This document shows positions 36,385 to 48,357 of a DNA stretch of 64,000 bases, in pieces; position 1 is the first letter of the stretch, and each line of letters opens with the position of its first letter. Source of the DNA: Balanoglossus misakiensis (lineage: Eukaryota > Hemichordata); the NCBI GenBank assembly GCA_040954595.2, contig CM082578.2:12586001-12650000 (forward strand), in the 5' to 3' direction. The notes beneath the pieces are model-generated. The model did no database searches, was not told the origin of the DNA, and saw nothing but the letters and a program-made list of their open reading frames with translations. A program made the translations under genes and the position numbers.

Positions 36385-38062
36385 CCTTGGGAGTAATAAG
36401 AGAATTCTAGTCAGAAGCGTATAGAAACAGATATTTTTGAACAAACTTGATACACAGTGATATTTCATATATATGTATCCTTTTTTCTACAGTCATATAT
36501 TTTAAAGTAAACTATATTTATAAGTGTATACAGTGTAATTTAAAATTAAGCATTTTATTTATTTATCGCAGTGTCAGCGTAGAGGAATTTTATTTTAGAT
36601 GTGCTGCGCGCATTGCATCAAAATGTTCTTGTTGCAGATGGCGTGTAACCCACAATGTGTAAGTTACTTATAACAAACCCATGTAAGTTATGAAGTACAC
36701 ACTGATCATTCAGATCAATGATTCCAAGGTGCCAGCGGTTACATGAAATTGCTTCATATTCGTTTCTGGTTGTTCAGGACAGTTCTTTTGCTGTTCACTG
36801 CTGTCCAGTTTAGTTTTAGAATTTTCAGGCTAATTATGATCTCAACTCAGTCCTTGACATAATAACTTCGTTTATCTTTCTGAAATATTGCAAACCACAC
36901 TTTACATTGCAATAAGTGTGACTCAGTCTTTCATAATGTTACACATTTCATAGTGTATTAAAAAAGAAATAAAATTAGTGTCATTAGCCTTTAAAATCTC
37001 AACGTCTCACGTACGGGGGATGTATTGTTTGCGAATCTCCGTGAATCGTACACCTCTGTAAACTGAACAGTTTTCTCAGCTAGTTCTCCAGTGTCTGGTG
37101 TGGACAGGTTTTGCCGGATTCCTTTTGGTGCAGATGTTGAGAAGTGGTGTTTCTCCGTACTGTGTATCTGTTTACCTTTCAACTTGTAGATTTGGGATGA
37201 ATAACAAATGCCTTTGTGCCAACACTGAGATATGCCAGTCATGCATCAACATCCAAATTCACCTTGTGTTGCCAAGTGAAAATCTTTGATTGGCTGTAGA
37301 TCTCTACTTTCCATGGTACACTTTGGCTAAAATTTGCATAAGGTGAGCATTGTTGAATGTCTAAAAGAGTGTCACGTGTACTGAGATTGTCAAAAATGCA
37401 GAATATTTTTCAATATATTTGATTTACCTTATATTGAGTGTGCCATATTTTCATATTTTGATATACATGTATGTGCTTTTAATGAAATGTATGTTGAAGG
37501 TTAGCTGTTGTCTTTTGTGTGTCATATACCGTACACATAATACTCTATTCTTACTATGTTATCGTTTATACCTTTTCCACTTCATTTTATATACATGTAT
37601 ACCAGTATATATTTAAAACTTTGACAGTTACTGTTACCTGTATCTGTATGACTGCAAATATATGATTTCAAATTTCAGCAAGTTGTCTATGTATTCAGTC
37701 ATTTTTTTGTAATGCATGTTAGAAATTCCCTCTGAATAAAATTTCCAAGAAAAGTTTAATGGCTTGTTCATATCATTGTGTATCAACACAGATTTTTTTA
37801 CGAGTGTTGTTTTCTAAAGAATAGTAATCAAATAATTCCTCGTTTTAGGTTTGGACAGGAATATTGGCAGTCTAATTCTGAAGGATCTCACTTGTCTAAG
37901 TATAGCGCCACCAACTAAAAAAAAAGAGAAAAATGCGGTATTGAGTGACCACGAGTACACATAGCCCAGCAATGTGATTGTCGGACTGAAGGTGTGATTA
38001 AGTTACCATAATACACAGTAACTACACTGCTAAGTTCACTTGTTCTTCTTCAGACTCTGGAA
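36385..38062. other. Tail-to-tail intergenic interval (ASB-like 3' UTR and SLC6 3' UTR)
   Basis: AATAAA sequences for the plus-strand ASB-like gene occur at 36968-36973 and near 37734-37739. No coding similarity was seen. The interval is AT-rich, with ATG/TATA-type low-complexity stretches near 37430-37620. Confidence 0.55.
36968..36973 (+). promoter_or_regulatory. Candidate polyadenylation signal AATAAA (ASB-like gene)
   Basis: A canonical hexamer about 585 bp after the ASB-like stop. A second copy occurs near 37734, so the 3' end is not settled. Confidence 0.4.
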
Positions 38063-41000
38063 TCAAACAGTGGTCGCAAACTCCATATAGCGTGGGTAAC
38101 TGTCAGGTTGCAGTCCTCTGTTAATGTATGTGTTGCTCATCGTGCCACCATTTGGCATGGGACCGTCCACCGTTGACATCTGAGATGCCTGGAGCTTCAT
38201 TTCCAACTCGTTGCCACTTGGTGCATTCGGGTCGGCATAGCGACCCGAGCGGTTCACTTTCAAAGCGGGCCCCCAGTCCTCGCTGGGCGACAACAAAAAG
38301 TTTATTCTCTGCAATGGAGAAATGCAAGAGAGTCAGAGTCACTGGCTTTCCTGTGGTCACAGCCTCTCACATGGTTATAAGGTCACTGAACAAATGGAGA
38401 AAGTACCAAATAATTGCGGTGAATGTGCAAATATCTGCTTCCTTCTAGCTGTTAGTTACAAACTGTACGTGTGAAGAAATTTAACACTTCAAAACCGGCA
38501 ATTTCAGGAATTGTTGTTTCATAAGCACATAAGGAAAATCTGTGACAAGGTTTGAAAGGCTGTTACCAAGATGTCAACAAGTGTCATTTGGACCGCATCA
38601 TGTTTGCATGGGTCAACCCCTGATCTATTGGCTCGAAGTCCAATTATTCATGAAAACTGGAGACACACACTATTAAATGTGCTGTATTACCTCAAGGAAG
38701 GTGTTGCCTTTGCTGTACACAAAATATTCGATGATCATCCAGAGTGGTATCATAACCATGGAAGCGCCCGCACACAGCCATCCAATCACCTCTCCCGACG
38801 GTGGATATACGTAGGCACCATAATACACTGGCACGTAGTCTATGTACATCATGATTATGATAAACTGCAAACAAAAAAAATAATCATGAAACGCAGCATT
38901 TTATCAGTTATGATTTATGGAATACACATGAAAAAAACCCCGGGTGATTTAATTGACTTTGTGAGAAGATGATGGATGACACTAAAGTCACTTGCTTAAT
39001 GACTTTATCATAATATTCATTCCGGACTGAACGTGGCACCTACAGTGTCCCAAATCAACCCACCCTATCTCCAAATAACACTTGAAAGATAGCTCCATCA
39101 AAAGGATGCGGACAAAAAATATCAGACAGACTGTGACTTACCACAATGATGAGAGGGGTCAGGAATTTCCAGCAAATTTTCCACCAAATGCTCGGGTACT
39201 GGCCCAACATCATTTTCAAATCTTCATAGAAAAGGTCGGTACCTGCAAATAAATTCACCAAAATAATTAAACAGGGAAAGAAAATTACAAAAATGTCTTT
39301 TAAACCTATATCAGGTAACAATAACTGTCCTTGGCAGAGAGTTAAGGTGGTGTATACCTGTTAATTCAACTGAAAAAATGGATCTGCCGCAGATTAACTT
39401 ACCGTAGATCCATGCAATGACCAAACATTCACAGAAAGAGACCAACAGAAGAGATATGGAACCCGCGTACCAGTCCATCACAGTCAGCAAATAAATACCA
39501 CCCTGCAATACAGATACAAGCTGGAGTTATACGGTAGTTGTAAGCGCAGGACAATTATGACACATAGAGATACTTAATTGCCAATTACAAAACAATATGT
39601 GGACACAAATAGATATTGTAAAAAACAACCATAGCCACAGAAATCAACAAGCAGAGGTTTGGTAATGGTGTGGTTAATATGCAATGCTCGATCAGAAGTC
39701 TTTTTTATATAATCGCTGCCCTACACTCACAGCTAAGACAAGCCTCTACCATTGAAATGACCAAGAAAGACAAAACTAACCTGAGTGACCATTGGAAGTC
39801 CAAGTAGGAACATTACCACACAGAGTACAGACACAAACAGCGTCCTCCTGGGAAGCAACACATTTGGAAAGCTGTCTATGATGGCGCTGGCAATGCCTTC
39901 CACCATACCAAACTGTCAAACAAGATGGAAATGTAGCATTTACTGTTTTTTAAGGAAAACAAATTCAAAGTGCAAGCAAAATAAGTAGACTGAAATGCAA
40001 TGTTTCAGGAATTGACAGTTCTTTTACAGTTTGTGTTGTGTTGTTTATACTGATGTTGTAATCTATAGCACCATTTGTCTGTCAGAGATAATGAATGTAT
40101 GTGAATGTACCCGTATCTTGTGAAGTTTTTGTCTTGAAATTCTTTCAATAAATTCATCAGGGCCCTCCATCAGCCAATTTAATGTTCTATTTCGCTACAT
40201 CCATTAGTTAAGAAAATCTTGAAACTTGGGACAATAGGTCCCAATTGGTAAACAGGACCACGGTTACAGAGGTCCCGACCTTTCTAAAGTCAGACTGTCC
40301 CACATACGGTATGCAGACTTCATTAAGGTGTAACGTCACTCACCTGGCTGTCCAAACCAAGCGTGAAAAGCATGAAGAAGAAAATAATTGACCAGAATGG
40401 ACCGCCAGGTATCCTTGCCAAAGCTTCTGGATAAACAACAAATGCCAGTCCAGGACCTGAAAATACAAATTTCTCATTTCTGTAACTTGTTTATAAGAAA
40501 GCAATTTTTTTTTCAATTTGTATTTTGACCTTTTCGCACGCAATCCATTGGACACTCGGAAGAAAAAAAACTTCAGTAATGCTATCACGTAATTTGTCAA
40601 TTTCTCAATATTAAACTTAAAACAGGAATGTCCCAGTCTTGGCCTTGAGTTTTGACCTTTTTGTATGCAAAGTGAATGAATGTTGGTCACTGAAGCATAC
40701 ATTGGACAATACAAAAAAAGTGTTGGCACCACTGATGGTATCTACCGGTATTTGCATACGACCTTGTTTCTTGCGGTTATTTCTGCTTGAATATAACTTT
40801 GGTTTCATCCAGGTCATGGCCCGTCTCTAGCCATTGTTAAAGATGGGTTGATTTCACCTTCGAATGTTTATGGGTACAACAATGGTTCACTAACCCCTGT
40901 GAACTACCGGGAACTTGTTTTGCACTTTACACTAAAACGATTGCTTGCTGTTTATAACAAAATGGTTCTGTGAGAAGTGATGCAAGCTGAGGCTTACAAG

Positions 41001-44000
41001 CAAATTATCACAAATGGACAAAAAGGGAAGTTCTTTTGCAGGTTGCATTTCTATTCAAGTAAAACCCAAGGAGACTTCCAAAATTTTCCTATCATTTCAG
41101 AGCAATCTCACTTGCTTACAATTTACTCTCCGTCTGTGTTTATTTTGCCACTTATGGGAATGTAGAGAAATAATTGGTGCAAATTCTATCAGTGACCTCA
41201 CCTGATGTAACCACTTCGTCAATTGGTTTACCGATGGAATGCGACATGAAACCGAGCACAGAAAAGATGGCCAACCCGCCATAGATACTGGTCCCAGAAT
41301 TCACAAGGGGCACAATAATAGCATCCCTGGAAATATAAAAAGAGCATTCAATATTTCATCATTCATGTCAACATGAAACCATTGACCTGACCATTTAAAA
41401 AACCAAGTTGTTGTAGATCTGTCACAGTGGTTGTGTATATACATTTGTACATCTTCTTAAAAAAACTTTTTCCAGTGTATGCTGCTTTCAGGATGAAAGC
41501 TAGGTGTATTTTAAGAAAATAAAACAAGCTTTACAAAGTGTTGAAAATGCCTAGCTGAGACAGAAATATTCTGAGAGTCATACCTCCAACAGTTGTGATG
41601 AAATCGGTTAAAACTAGCAAAAGTCAGCAGACCACCCCAAGCAGGTCCCAGTGAGTAGAAAATTTGTACAGCTGCGTCTCCCCAAACCTGTCAAGAAAAA
41701 TAAAACATAAAGAGCACATGTCACATCTAAAAAAATAACACAGGAAAAAATAATTTAAGACTTTTTTTGACAGTTTCATGTACACAAATGCTGAATTGCC
41801 AGTCACTATGGATGAATATTAAAAACAAACATAACTTTTATACCTTAGCATCAGCCAGTAATTCAAATTTTGGAATCAGAAAGAACTTGAGACCTTCAGC
41901 CGACCCAGGCAATGTGACACCTCTGATGAGGAGAATGGTCAGAACAACGTACGGAAATGTAGCAGTGAAATAAACAACCTGGAAATAACGGAATTAAAAA
42001 ACAAACAAAACAATGCTATTCAATGGGATCAATTAATTAATTTGTATATTTATTAATGCATTTGTTAGACTGGAATGACTAGCTCAGCTCAAGCTGTAAA
42101 CATTAAGAAGCCCTCATGTATACAACTGCTCTTATATGGAAATGACTCTTTGGATGCATGGACCTGTTGTTATGGCGTGACAGACATCACAACAATCGTT
42201 TTTAAAGTTATAGGCATTTGTAACTGCCACTGCATCCTGTATATATCACTGGTGAATGATACGTCCATTCAGGGCCAGTCTCCAATACTGAACTGTACTT
42301 TTACTATACAATGTTATCATGCACCAGTGGACATACTAGGTCGTCTGTCAAATGCACAAAAGACCATGGGGGCGTTCAAATAAATTTTAAAGTCAATTAA
42401 GGCACTTCTTTAGAGACAACTTTTGCTATAAAGCAGCGGACACTTCAAATACTATTCTTGTATGCAAATTTTTTTCACCTTTCCAGAAGACTTGACACCT
42501 TTCATGAGGCACAGAAAGACCACAATCCAAGCGAGCAGAAGACAGAGAGCTAGATGCCATCGCACCGAGCCAAGTTCATCAATGCCATCACTTATATCCA
42601 AGACGTATTTGCTGGAAATAAAGAAGTCAAAAATATTACAATTATAACTGAGTCAATTATTTATATTGGGCAATATTAAGAAATTTTCTTTTAATACTGG
42701 ACAGTATTATTTTTTGATTTGCATCAAAACAAAGACACCAAGCAAGCAAATTCCTGACTAAAATTATAACAGTTTTCAAGTTACTTTTTCACAGACGAGA
42801 ATTACTGTACTTTCCCATCCCATTTTACTTACTCGTAATATTCCTGAGATGGGCTGACGGCATTTGCACTGGACACATTGGTGATGTTGGACATGGAATC
42901 AAGAGTGACGCAATTCTCTGTGTTCCACTTGTTGCCGCAGTCAGACCACGGCAACTCCTTGGTGAAGGAGGCGAAGAAATAGAACAGCGTGTGACAGATG
43001 ATGACGTTGTAATAGATGCTGACCAGGAACGAGATAACCACCATGGCATAACCAGCACCTATACCAAAAAAAAAAAAAACATTTAGTCTTGTTTCAGTTT
43101 ATTAAAAAGATCATGACACTTTAAAAGCCAGCATAATTTTCGTGAAACTGAATATTTTTTGTGGTTTGCTCAAAAAGCAAAATGAAACTTCCAAAAGAAA
43201 AATACAGTAATTTCATTTACAGTAACTACAACCAACAAAGTTTCCATTTAAACACTTTTTCACTTGGGGGTAACTTATAAAGCTTAAAATATGAAAGAAT
43301 GCCAAGCTCAATTTTCCCAAATTGATATTAAATCATTAAAAAAAAAAAAATTTAAATACAAATATCTTACCCCGAAATAATGGACAGAGTTTCCAGGCTG
43401 TGATGGGGCCTTCACTGCAGAACTGACCCCATGAAACCTCCATGAAGAATAAAGTCATGCCACAAAACAGCATCATGAGTAGATATGGGATCAGAAATGC
43501 CCCTGAAATGATGCAATATATTCCTTATGAGACTTGTACTCTGTGTGACATTGTTGTACCAGTAATACATTTCACTGTTGGTGATTTTAGTGGATTCACA
43601 AAAATTACAATGATTTGTTTACTTTGCTATTGTTTGGCTTTATTGAATGTTAGGAATCAGAAGACAAAAATGAGTTAGAACTGGTCAGGAACTGCACGAT
43701 AGATTTTGCTCAGTCCCAGCAATATTTTACAATCCATATTTACACAAGTGGAGATATCTCAGATAGAGCGCCCTCGGAGTTTGTTCCCGTCATTTAATAA
43801 AATTCTTTATTACAAATTAGGGGTGGACCATTTAATTTCTGGGGGGCTGGTGGAATTGAGTTTGGCAAAAAGTTTTTTTTCACCAACCGCGGTAGCATTT
43901 TCTTTTTCCCAAACGGTGACTGTTTCTTCCCCCCGCAAAACGCTTTCGACAATTTTCCCCCAAATTCTCCAGCCCCACCCACCCCCGAAATCAAATGGTC

Positions 44001-45298
44001 CACCCCTCAGTAACTTCGGTGTACTTTTCTGGAGTTGCCATTCTGAGAATAAATATTGAACTGAACTGAACGGAATTGAATTAGACTCATTTGAAATTTA
44101 GCATGTGAAAGAACTACATGTACTGCGATAAAAAAAATCGCTCACCTCCTCCATTGCGATAGCACAACGCTGGGAATCGCCAAATATTTCCAAGGCCAAC
44201 GGCATAGCCGATGAGAGACAAGATGAAGTCTAACTTCCCAGTCCAATTTCCACGCTCTACATTTTCCGCTCCTTCATCGGACATGACACCCCCGGACTCC
44301 GGGGGAACCTGGAAAATTGAAAATAAGCGAGTGAGATGTCGCTCAATCCAAGAAACCACAGTCCCTCTTTCTTGAGGGACTGTGAAGAAACGTATTACCA
44401 GTCTCATCTCTCATCCTGTCGTACGTGCTTTCACGTCCTGTACTAACGCGACAAATTGTACAAAAACTGGAAAGAAATTTAAATACATTAGGTGCTGTGA
44501 GAATTTTTAAATCACAGACTCTGAGAATTTGATAAAGTACCATATTTGAATGAATGACATTCTTGCGTAAACTTCTTCTAGTAACCGTGCGTAAACGTTA
44601 AACCAATTTTCCTCTTATGAGAAATGTGGCCTTGAAAATGTTACAGGTACAGGTAGGCCTAATGAACATAATAGGGCCCGACCCCCCACTGTTAACGTTT
44701 TCAATGACAGGACAGAACCCCAGAGGGGCGGGTTAATTTCCATCGACCCCTCGAAAAACCCAAGTAGCGAGCGTACCACTATAACTTTCCTCTCTCCCCA
44801 ACTAAGTGTAACCAGCGGAAAAATAAATGCCCCTGACTCCACAAGTCGACATGATTCGACGTGACTTTCTGTCGCTGCGCTCTGTCGTAGTCAGTGGAAA
44901 CCACTAATTGCGTCGCGTTGCTCCACCTTAATTGTCTATTCCCAGCTTCACATATGTCATCTGGACAAATCAAAATGCGAATGTCCCATAACAATAACAA
45001 GAAGCTAGCTTTGGTTTTACACTGTAAAAAGACGTCTTACGAGGCTGTTATATATTTATTTTGCCTGTGCGACAAACCCGTGGCGAGGTATAAAGAACTT
45101 GACTGACCCTTGCGCAAACAAGAAAGCGAATGTGAATATAGGCATGGTCAACCCCACAGATTAGTTAAGTCACAGTCCCTACACTTAATAAATTAAAGTG
45201 TTTCGTTGTACCACAGACTGTGGTACGTCTATAGTTTTACGAACCTTTTGCACATCATGGTCCGTCTTCTCCTTTTCGTCGATGGTATACTGGACCAT
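38063..45298 (-). CDS. SLC6 family Na+/Cl- dependent transporter, complete
   Basis: Fourteen exons close in phase: 45245-45298, 44146-44308, 43371-43502, 42833-43058, 42479-42611, 41844-41978, 41584-41687, 41202-41326, 40344-40456, 39781-39912, 39403-39502, 39142-39242, 38691-38864 and 38063-38308. They encode 645 residues with the 12-helix SLC6 plan. TM1 has [20 protein letters not shown], then GGGAFLIPY. The second extracellular loop has [14 protein letters not shown] with the two conserved Cys, and NIT and NVS glycosylation sites. TM6 has [21 protein letters not shown]8 has [13 protein letters not shown] and LGLDSQ. These proteins import amino acids, GABA, monoamines or osmolytes with Na+. 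The subfamily is not clear. Ala follows WRFP where most animal members have Tyr, and [11 protein letters not shown] in TM3 departs from the usual AWALYY-type sequence. The first exon donor (gttcgt) is non-ideal. The C-terminus MEFATTV could bind PDZ domains. Confidence 0.9.
43819..44007. mobile_element. 189-bp MITE-like element in SLC6 intron 2
   Basis: The ends are inverted copies. The left end begins aggggtggaccatttaattt; the reverse complement of the right end begins aggggtggaccatttgattt, and similarity continues through about 28 bp. The interior is also partly self-complementary. It is non-coding, and open frames across it are artefacts. No clear target-site duplication is visible at tacaaatt / cagtaact. 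It lies between SLC6 exons 2 and 3. Confidence 0.75.
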
Positions 45299-48200
45299 TT
45301 TATAAGCCCTTACAGTCCGATAACTGCGCCTCACAATGGTCTTATAGTACCTGTCCCCGGTCCCGATTCTGTTCAAGGACGGTACAGTTTTCCCAAGCTC
45401 TCATAATACATATGCAAATATATTAACATGAAAAAAGCCAGGAATACACCCGGTTTTAATAGTCAAGCGGTGTTTTCATGACGAGTGGACAACTGTGCGT
45501 AACGCTCTACAACACGTGCACCTTGTAAAGCTTGTTTCTGGTTCTGATGCGAGCGGAAAATTAGCGTGCCAGGTAAAAGTAGTTGGTGACAAAATGCCAA
45601 TAAAAGAACCAATGAAAATCTGATTGAAAACTGTTTGTGCATGCAGCTTATACCTGGCATGCAAAACCACGAAAACAAAATTAGTCATAAAAGACGTACA
45701 AAGGAAGAGCCGAAGTTTTCGACCGAACATATGGACTTCTGGTTACATACGTACGTTTACACCTGAATAAGGATGTACAGAATATACCTTTAAACGTTAT
45801 TATCAGGAGCAGAATTTTCTGTATTTGAATATTGAATATTTAAATTGGTCGGATATGTTCACACCGGCAGGTTTGCAGAGCTGGTACAATCATCTTTTAC
45901 CGATTCTCCTTGAAGTTAATTTTCACGAATCATTAAGAATTTTTGTGAGTTTTCTTTTTGTGTTTTAATTTGTGTCAGATTCTGGATACTGGATAGAGTT
46001 GCATATCGGTGGAGATAGTCAAGAGAGACTGGTCCCTCTATACTGAGATGCTAGCAGAGTTTGCTCTTCCAACATTGCAAACAGGTCGGATTAATGTTTC
46101 AGACTGTATTACTTTACTGAAATGTGTGATTACCATAGCTTACCCAAGCAAGTTTGATTCTGCAAAGACATTTTCGGGTATTCTTGGTATTTTGCGTATG
46201 CCTATGAAGATTTTCGTATGAGTTTTGTTGTGGGGCTGTCCGTTGCATCATCACAGTCCCCTATGTGGAGGAACTGGCAGTCTATTTTGAGAAGCTTAAT
46301 AAGTATACAATTATTGTGAAAACCAAATATAGAATATGTTATCAATATCAGTCGGGCGTAGCTTTGGCCTACATGTATCTCAGAAATAGAATTTGTTCGA
46401 CAAAAGTAGACAGCTTGTAGAAAAAGGGGACGAAAACCATGTTGGTAGGGGAGGGGAGTGGGTGATGGTGATGTACTGGGGTGGGATATTAAAAACCGCA
46501 TATTGCAATCACAAGAAGTAATTATATAGATTGTAGAAGTAAAACAATTGTAGCATAAAGGAAGGAAAATTATGTTGGAGGTAGACTTCACACCGAACTG
46601 CACAAAAAGCGTTTCGAGTGGGTGCTTTTTCCAGCAGTATGGTTTGAATTTTATCAACGCTTGTGTTTTTGTTTGCATTACAACCGATTGGAATGTTTCG
46701 TCCTGCAGTGCGGTAATATCTCCGATGCTAAATCGTCTGGCTTTGACGAACCATGGAGGTACATACATATTGTCGAACTATGGTTGACCTGACTATCCAT
46801 TAAAAATTTAAATCCATTGTCTAAATAAACACTTCAGGTATCCAGGAGTCCTACGTTCACTCCAAATGTTATAAAATATACGAGAAAGTCAATTATCAGC
46901 CAAGCACTGGTCCAACTTCATTTGTGGCCCATCGGCAGCCAACAACATTCTGGGAACGAAACCATTTACAACATAATACGTCTCGGGTACACTGCTAAAT
47001 TTCACACTTTCAGAGAAATTCATCGGTGAAAAAACGCGACCATCAAAAACCATCTTTGAAAACGTGTTCTTTGTTAATCAAATTAGCATATTGCTGGGTA
47101 TCTATTTCTGGCAAACTAAGCTAAATTTGGCTGGGCACAGACCAGCACGTTTTCACATGCACGATTCCATACATCATATTGTACACAAGGACCAATATTT
47201 TGTTCAGGGAAAAAGCACATACAATAGAATTTTGCTCAGAGCGACTTCCATCAATTTTTAAACCATCTTTCAAGGCAGAAAGCAAGCAGGTAACATAGAA
47301 TGATACTCTATCCCCATTTATAATAAGTAGTTCTGATTTATCCTTGTATTCTGGTGTATGAAGTTATTTTCACCAGGAATGCAACACTATCAAATTGCCA
47401 CCCATAGATATCACCAGTACATGTAAACACACACGCAAACACACAAAGACAACTTGCTTGTTTGTTTACGCTTTTTTATTTTTCATGATTGGGACATTCA
47501 AAAGTCCAGTTCTACGATTTTTATATCTCTTTCATAGCATATTTGATTTGCTAACATTCAGGGGTGGGGTTGGGACGTTGGTCTGAAATTCCTAAATTGG
47601 TAAAAAACCTCAGGAAAACATGCATTTTTCAGAGGATTATATTGAAATGCACAGAAATGTAGGGGTTTGATTCTCTTTGCTTTAAAGCTTCCCTTTGGCG
47701 CAGTGTAGCTGTACTGGTTGATGTCCATGAAATCTCAGAGTTAAAATGATCACATAAATGTCCAATGCGATTCAAAACTTCCACTCTTTCAACAGAAAAT
47801 CTTTGTGTGACAAATATCTTTGTGAATAATATCTTTGTGTGACAGACAGAATCTGTTCCACACTGAAACTGGCCAACTACAGCGAAGCTATGGACCAGGC
47901 CCCCTAAAATACCAATATTACAGCTCTCAGGCATGTTACCATGGAGATCTATTGCATCTATTTGTGTGTGTGTTTGTGCAGTTCGAGTCGAGCTCGTACA
48001 CCTTGGAGTAGAGACAGGGGCCGGTCCCTGGTTATCCCAAGAATAATGACAAATGTACAGCAACCACCACTCGGCATTTGGAATCACCCTATTCATTATC
48101 ATGCTAAAATTGGAACTTTACACTGTAAAGTAGGGGTGAAGAAGGCAAATCCATACATGCCGGCTTCTCTTAACCGCTATGTCCCTGTGAGAAAATTTGC

Positions 48201-48357
48201 AGTACAACCCTGTAACAGTCAGACCGCCCACCAAAAATCGATATTTGAACTGTCACGTTATAATCACATAGCGAGTGAAGATTTGTTGAAAAGAAAAAAA
48301 AAAATTAAACATTGTATGAAATTCTGGAGAAAGGAGGTTGGTTGTATATTGGTTATT
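45299..48357. other. SLC6 upstream region and COPG 3' region
   Basis: This interval separates two minus-strand genes. It should contain the SLC6 promoter at its left end and the coatomer 3' UTR at its right end. A 188-codon minus-strand open frame (46202-46768) has no recognisable similarity and is treated as chance. No RNA gene or clear mobile element was seen. Confidence 0.5.

Noticed and set aside
46202-46768. 188-codon minus-strand open frame between SLC6 and COPG
   Set aside because: It has an ATG start but no recognisable domain, signal or splice context. One open frame of this size is not surprising in 64 kb scanned in six frames.
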